Origin: Eubacteriales bacterium
Lineage (GTDB): Bacteria; Bacillota; Clostridia; Christensenellales; MB2-83
Assembly (NCBI GenBank): GCA_018385275.1
Contig: JAHAZM010000002.1
Span: 1 to 41,793 of the forward strand
DNA length: 41,793 nucleotides
Direction: 5' to 3'
Shown: positions 38,780 to 41,793 of the stretch, piece after piece
Position numbering within the stretch: the stretch's first letter is position 1
How the letters are laid out: the number at the start of each line of letters is the position of its first letter
Position numbers and translations under genes: made by a program
The notes under the pieces: model-generated
What the model was told of the DNA's origin: nothing
Seen by the model: the letters and a program-made list of their open reading frames with translations, nothing else
Databases searched by the model: none

Positions 38780-40555
38780 ATGAAAAGAAACGAAGTTCCT
38801 GCCGAGTACAAATGGAAACTGGAAGACATCTGCGCTTCTCCGGAAGAAGCGGTCCGCCGTCTGGCGGCGCTGGACAAGCCGACCAAGGATCTTCTCGCGA
38901 TGCGCGGCACGCTCAAGACCGACGAGGCCGTGCTCAAAGCTCTGAAGTTCTCCGACGAGATCTCTCTGGAGCTGGAAGAGGTATATAGCTACGCCAGTTT
39001 CCTGCAAGCCGGCGACAACGGCGACAGTGCCGCGCAGCAGCTGATGCAGCGCGTCTACTCCGTGATCGTCGCTTTCTCTTCGGCGGCGTCCTTCCTGGTG
39101 CCGGAACTGACCCGACTGCCCGCCGCCGAGCTCAAGCGGATGGCCGCCGATCCGAGATTTGAGGATTTCTCCGTTCAGCTCGGCGAAATCATCCGACAGA
39201 AGAAGCACATCCTCAGCGACAAGGAAGAGCTCCTGCTGAGCCTGACGCACGATTTCAGCGGCAAATTCAGCGAATCGTTCGACATGCTGACCGACGTGGA
39301 GTTTACCTTCCCCAAGGTGCGCGATGAAAAAGGCAACCGGATCCAACTGACCCACGCGCGCTACCGCAATCTGATCGAGAGCCCCGACCGGGCGGTCAGA
39401 CGCGGCGCTTTCAAGGCCATGTTCGGCACTTTTGCCAAGTATCGCAGCACCCTCGCCTCGCTTTACACGGGCAGCGTGAAAAAAGATATTTTCTATGCCA
39501 AAGCGCGCAAATATCCGAGCGCGCTGGTTGCGTCGCTGGACGACGACAACGTCGACCCGGCGGTCTATCACAAGCTGATCGAGGCGGTGCACGAGGCTTT
39601 CCCCACGCTCGACGATTATTGCGCGCTGCGCAAAAAAGCGCTCGGCGTAGGCGAGCTTCACATGTACGATCTCTACGCGCCGCTGGTCAAAAACTGCGAA
39701 ATGAAGTATTCTCCTGAGGAGGCCAAAGCGCTGGTCAAAAAAGCGCTGGCCGTTATGGGACCGGAGTACGTTTCTCTTCTGGACCGTGCCTATACCGAGG
39801 GCTGGATCGACATGTTTGAAAACGAGGGCAAAACGAGCGGGGCTTTCTGCGGCAGCACCTATAAGGTCCACCCATACGTCCTGCTCAACTTCGAAGGCAG
39901 GCTCGACGACGTTTTCACGATGGCGCACGAACTGGGTCACGCGATGCACTCGTACTATTCCAGCGCCGCGCAGTGCCACGCCAAAGCGGATTACAAGATC
40001 TTCGTGGCGGAAGTGGCGAGCACGGTCAACGAGATCCTGCTGACGAAGTATCTGCTTTCCGTCACCAAGGACAAAGCGCAGCGCTGCGTCATCATCAATC
40101 ACTATCTCGAGCAATTCCGTACGACCGTCATCCGGCAGACGATGTTTGCCGAATTCGAGATGCTGGCGCACGAGGCGGCCGAAAAAGGCGAACCGCTCAA
40201 CTATGAGTCTCTCAACGCCATTTACTATCAGCTCAACAAGGATTACTACGGTCGGGCCGTCAAGGTCGATGAAGCTATCGCCTACGAATGGTCCCGCATT
40301 CCTCATTTCTACAACGCTTTCTACGTATACAAATACGCCACCGGCTTCTCGGCGGCCAGCGCCATCGCCGCGGATATCTGGACCAACGGCGAAAAAGCGG
40401 TCGCGCGCTACAAGAAATTCCTCTCCGGCGGCTGCTCGGATTATCCGATCGAGCTGCTCAAAAAAGCCGGCGTGGATCTTTCGACCAACGAACCGGTACG
40501 GCGCTGCATGAGCGAATTTGCCGAGATGGTCAAGCTTATGAAAGAATCTCTCTAA
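38780..40555 (+). CDS. pepF: Oligoendopeptidase F
   Basis: A 591-residue M3 metallopeptidase that cleaves short peptides in the cytoplasm. The zinc motif is HELGH (His383, Glu384, His387), with the third ligand expected from the downstream helix AEVASTVNE (Glu). Start KRNEVPAEYKWKLEDI and C-terminal YKKFLSGG are typical of PepF. AAGGAG precedes the ATG. It lies between the DUF711 gene and a small acidic protein. Confidence 0.95.
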   Translation: MKRNEVPAEYKWKLEDICASPEEAVRRLAALDKPTKDLLAMRGTLKTDEAVLKALKFSDEISLELEEVYSYASFLQAGDNGDSAAQQLMQRVYSVIVAFSSAASFLVPELTRLPAAELKRMAADPRFEDFSVQLGEIIRQKKHILSDKEELLLSLTHDFSGKFSESFDMLTDVEFTFPKVRDEKGNRIQLTHARYRNLIESPDRAVRRGAFKAMFGTFAKYRSTLASLYTGSVKKDIFYAKARKYPSALVASLDDDNVDPAVYHKLIEAVHEAFPTLDDYCALRKKALGVGELHMYDLYAPLVKNCEMKYSPEEAKALVKKALAVMGPEYVSLLDRAYTEGWIDMFENEGKTSGAFCGSTYKVHPYVLLNFEGRLDDVFTMAHELGHAMHSYYSSAAQCHAKADYKIFVAEVASTVNEILLTKYLLSVTKDKAQRCVIINHYLEQFRTTVIRQTMFAEFEMLAHEAAEKGEPLNYESLNAIYYQLNKDYYGRAVKVDEAIAYEWSRIPHFYNAFYVYKYATGFSAASAIAADIWTNGEKAVARYKKFLSGGCSDYPIELLKKAGVDLSTNEPVRRCMSEFAEMVKLMKESL

Positions 40556-40568
40556 GGAGGACGGATCG

Positions 40569-40871
40569 ATGGGCATGTATTCGATGGACGCGGCCAGCGC
40601 TTTTGAGAAACTGCGTGCGGAGGAACGGTTTTCCCAAGTCAACGACGAAACGCTGCGCGGGCTTTTATTGCGGATCGTCAAGGCCAACGACAGCTACAAC
40701 GATACGCTGAACGAAGACGATTACTATGACGACGACGAAGCCTACGACCGGCTTTGCCGCGTCGCCGCCGAAGGAGGCGCCGATCTCGACACCGCGGAGG
40801 AGCTGGTCGACGCCTACATGGAGATCAACGACGAATATCTCGAGGCGTTGGGCCTGATCGAATGGGAATGA
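40569..40871 (+). CDS. Small acidic protein of unknown function
   Basis: A 100-residue protein, strongly acidic (NEDDYYDDDEAYDRL; net charge clearly negative), with no recognised domain. It probably forms helices. AAGGAGG precedes the ATG. Its TGA overlaps the start of the corrinoid gene, which suggests coupled translation and a linked function, for example as a small partner, but there is no direct evidence. Confidence 0.75.
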   Translation: MGMYSMDAASAFEKLRAEERFSQVNDETLRGLLLRIVKANDSYNDTLNEDDYYDDDEAYDRLCRVAAEGGADLDTAEELVDAYMEINDEYLEALGLIEWE

Positions 40872-41509
40872 ACGAGCTTTATACCGCGATCGACAAAGCG
40901 CTCACGCGCGGCGAGGCGGCCGAGCTGCTTCACCTGACGGAAGAAGCGCTCGCCGACGGGATCGACGCGCGGCGCATCCTGGACGAGGCGCTGCTGCCGT
41001 CCATGGCCCGCATCGGGGAAGCGTTCCGGTGCAATGACCTGTACGTGCCGGAGGTCATTCTGGCGGCGCGCGCTTTCAATCAATGCATGGATCTGCTGAA
41101 GCCGCATTTCGCCGGGGCCGTCCGCTATCGGCACCGCGCGCTGATCGGCACGGTCAAAGGAGACCTGCACGATATCGGGAAAACGCTGGTGCGCATGATG
41201 CTTTCGGCCAAGGGCGTCGACGCGATCGATATCGGCGTGGACGCCGACGCGGAGACTTTCGTCCGGACCGCCCGGGAAAACGACTGCCGCGTCATTCTGA
41301 TCTCGGCGCTTCTGACCACGACGATGATGTACCAGAAAACCGTCATCGACGCTTTCGTCAAAGCGGGACTGCGCGATTCGGTGCGCATCATTATCGGAGG
41401 CGCGCCTGTGACGCAGGCTTTCGCCGACGTGATCGGCGCCGACGCTTACGGCGACGACGCTTACACGAGCGCGGAGCTGGCGGCGCGTTTCCTGGCCGAA
41501 ATGGAATAA
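40868..41509 (+). CDS. Corrinoid (B12-binding) protein
   Basis: A 213-residue two-domain corrinoid protein of the methyltransferase-corrinoid type (MtbC/MttC/MtgC-like). An N-terminal helical cap (1-85) is followed by a Rossmann B12-binding domain. The cobalt-ligand motif is DLHDIG (His101), followed by the ISALLTTT loop and IGGAPV. Such proteins shuttle methyl groups between a substrate methyltransferase and a corrinoid:folate or CoM methyltransferase, none of which is in the window. The start at 40868 overlaps the preceding stop; 40862 is an in-frame alternative. Confidence 0.9.
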   Translation: MNELYTAIDKALTRGEAAELLHLTEEALADGIDARRILDEALLPSMARIGEAFRCNDLYVPEVILAARAFNQCMDLLKPHFAGAVRYRHRALIGTVKGDLHDIGKTLVRMMLSAKGVDAIDIGVDADAETFVRTARENDCRVILISALLTTTMMYQKTVIDAFVKAGLRDSVRIIIGGAPVTQAFADVIGADAYGDDAYTSAELAARFLAEME

Positions 41510-41511
41510 AC

Positions 41512-41625
41512 ATGAAAAAAGACCCGGAAAAGCGGACTTCTCATAAGGATGTTAGAAAATATCCAATGAAAAGCCGATTGAGAGTGCCGAACGAAGAAAA
41601 TCCATCATGGACAGTAGGTCTGTGA
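41512..41625 (+). CDS. Doubtful 37-residue ORF
   Basis: A short basic ORF starting two bases after the corrinoid gene's stop, with no proper ribosome site; it runs into the following terminator. It may be chance. Confidence 0.15.
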   Translation: MKKDPEKRTSHKDVRKYPMKSRLRVPNEENPSWTVGL

Positions 41626-41640
41626 TGGAGTTTCTTTTTT
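41601..41640 (+). terminator. Terminator of the right-hand operon
   Basis: TCCATCA...TGATGGA with inner GGAC/GTCT pairing (41601-41629) is followed by GTTTCTTTTTT. It is a convincing intrinsic terminator about 90 bp after the corrinoid gene. Confidence 0.75.
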
Positions 41641-41690
41641 CACCCGCCAAAATTTGCGTCGGAGTAACCAAAGAAAAGCGAATTTCAAAA

Positions 41691-41793
41691 TTAATTCTCG
41701 AATGTATGTTTGCTAATGATTGTAACCTCTGCTGTCGAAGGGTTGATTTGAATAACTATTTTCCCTTTCTTCATGGCATAATTCACGGTATAC
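41691..41793 (-). CDS. C-terminus of an unidentified protein (partial)
   Basis: An open minus-strand frame of 33 codons runs from the window edge to a TAA at 41691. It ends TAEVTIISKHTFEN and contains KKGKIVIQINPS. The region is AT-rich, unlike the rest of the window, which suggests acquired DNA. I cannot name the family. Confidence 0.4.
   Translation of the reverse strand, partial: YTVNYAMKKGKIVIQINPSTAEVTIISKHTFEN

Overview
The window looks like a chromosomal segment of a GC-rich, spore-forming member of the Clostridia, probably a gut lineage. The evidence is Gram-positive style AGGAGG ribosome binding sites, sigma-A promoters with 17-bp spacers, spoIIID, a ThiT/TPP-riboswitch unit, a walJ...rlmH block and a likely ymfI. 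It holds mostly housekeeping, transport and envelope genes. There are no rRNA genes, tRNA genes, CRISPR arrays or intact mobile elements that I can see. The first ~110 bases look corrupted (contig edge). The last ~260 bases are clearly more AT-rich than the rest and look like the edge of a different sequence block.

Layout. 1-2.6 kb: the 3' part of a Cu+ P1B-type ATPase with a C-terminal HMA domain that may also be made as a separate chaperone, then an esterase. 2.7-7.0 kb: single genes (SGNH hydrolase, DUF1836 protein, phosphoesterase, SDR, GT4 glycosyltransferase). 7.1-10.8 kb: a three-gene unit of SPFH protein, zinc-ribbon membrane protein and TPM-domain protein, which matches the Bacillus subtilis ydjG-ydjH-ydjI set but lacks PspA. 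11.0-12.8 kb (minus): a polysaccharide deacetylase and thiT under a TPP riboswitch with a terminator. 12.8-18.3 kb: a tightly packed seven-gene operon (yfbR, capA-like, walJ, CPBP protease, rlmH, membrane protein, extended tadA). 18.3-22.2 kb (minus): a glycan-related operon of two GH29-like paralogues, one without the expected nucleophile Asp, and an SGNH hydrolase.

22.3-26.1 kb: ymfI-like SDR, spoIIID (antisense overlap), an aminotransferase, and a phosphopantetheinyl transferase/PnuC pair. 26.1-30.7 kb: an apparently self-regulated TetR operon. It encodes a flavin-reductase-like protein with an in-frame TAG at codon 15, a Rossmann-fold reductase, a DUF1295 (steroid 5-alpha-reductase-like) membrane enzyme, an unknown polytopic membrane protein and an unknown soluble protein. 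This is the best candidate here for an undescribed pathway. 30.7-34.8 kb: a large F5/8-domain lipoprotein diverges from a tandem pair of PHP-family genes. The AT-rich gap between them carries four phased copies of an operator-like motif, and the two PHP genes show a gene-conversion tract. 34.8-36.3 kb (minus): radical SAM protein plus P-loop kinase. 36.4-41.5 kb: TraX family, ACT, DUF711/PFL, PepF, a small acidic protein and a corrinoid protein.

All functional names rest on motif recognition by eye; no database search was possible.
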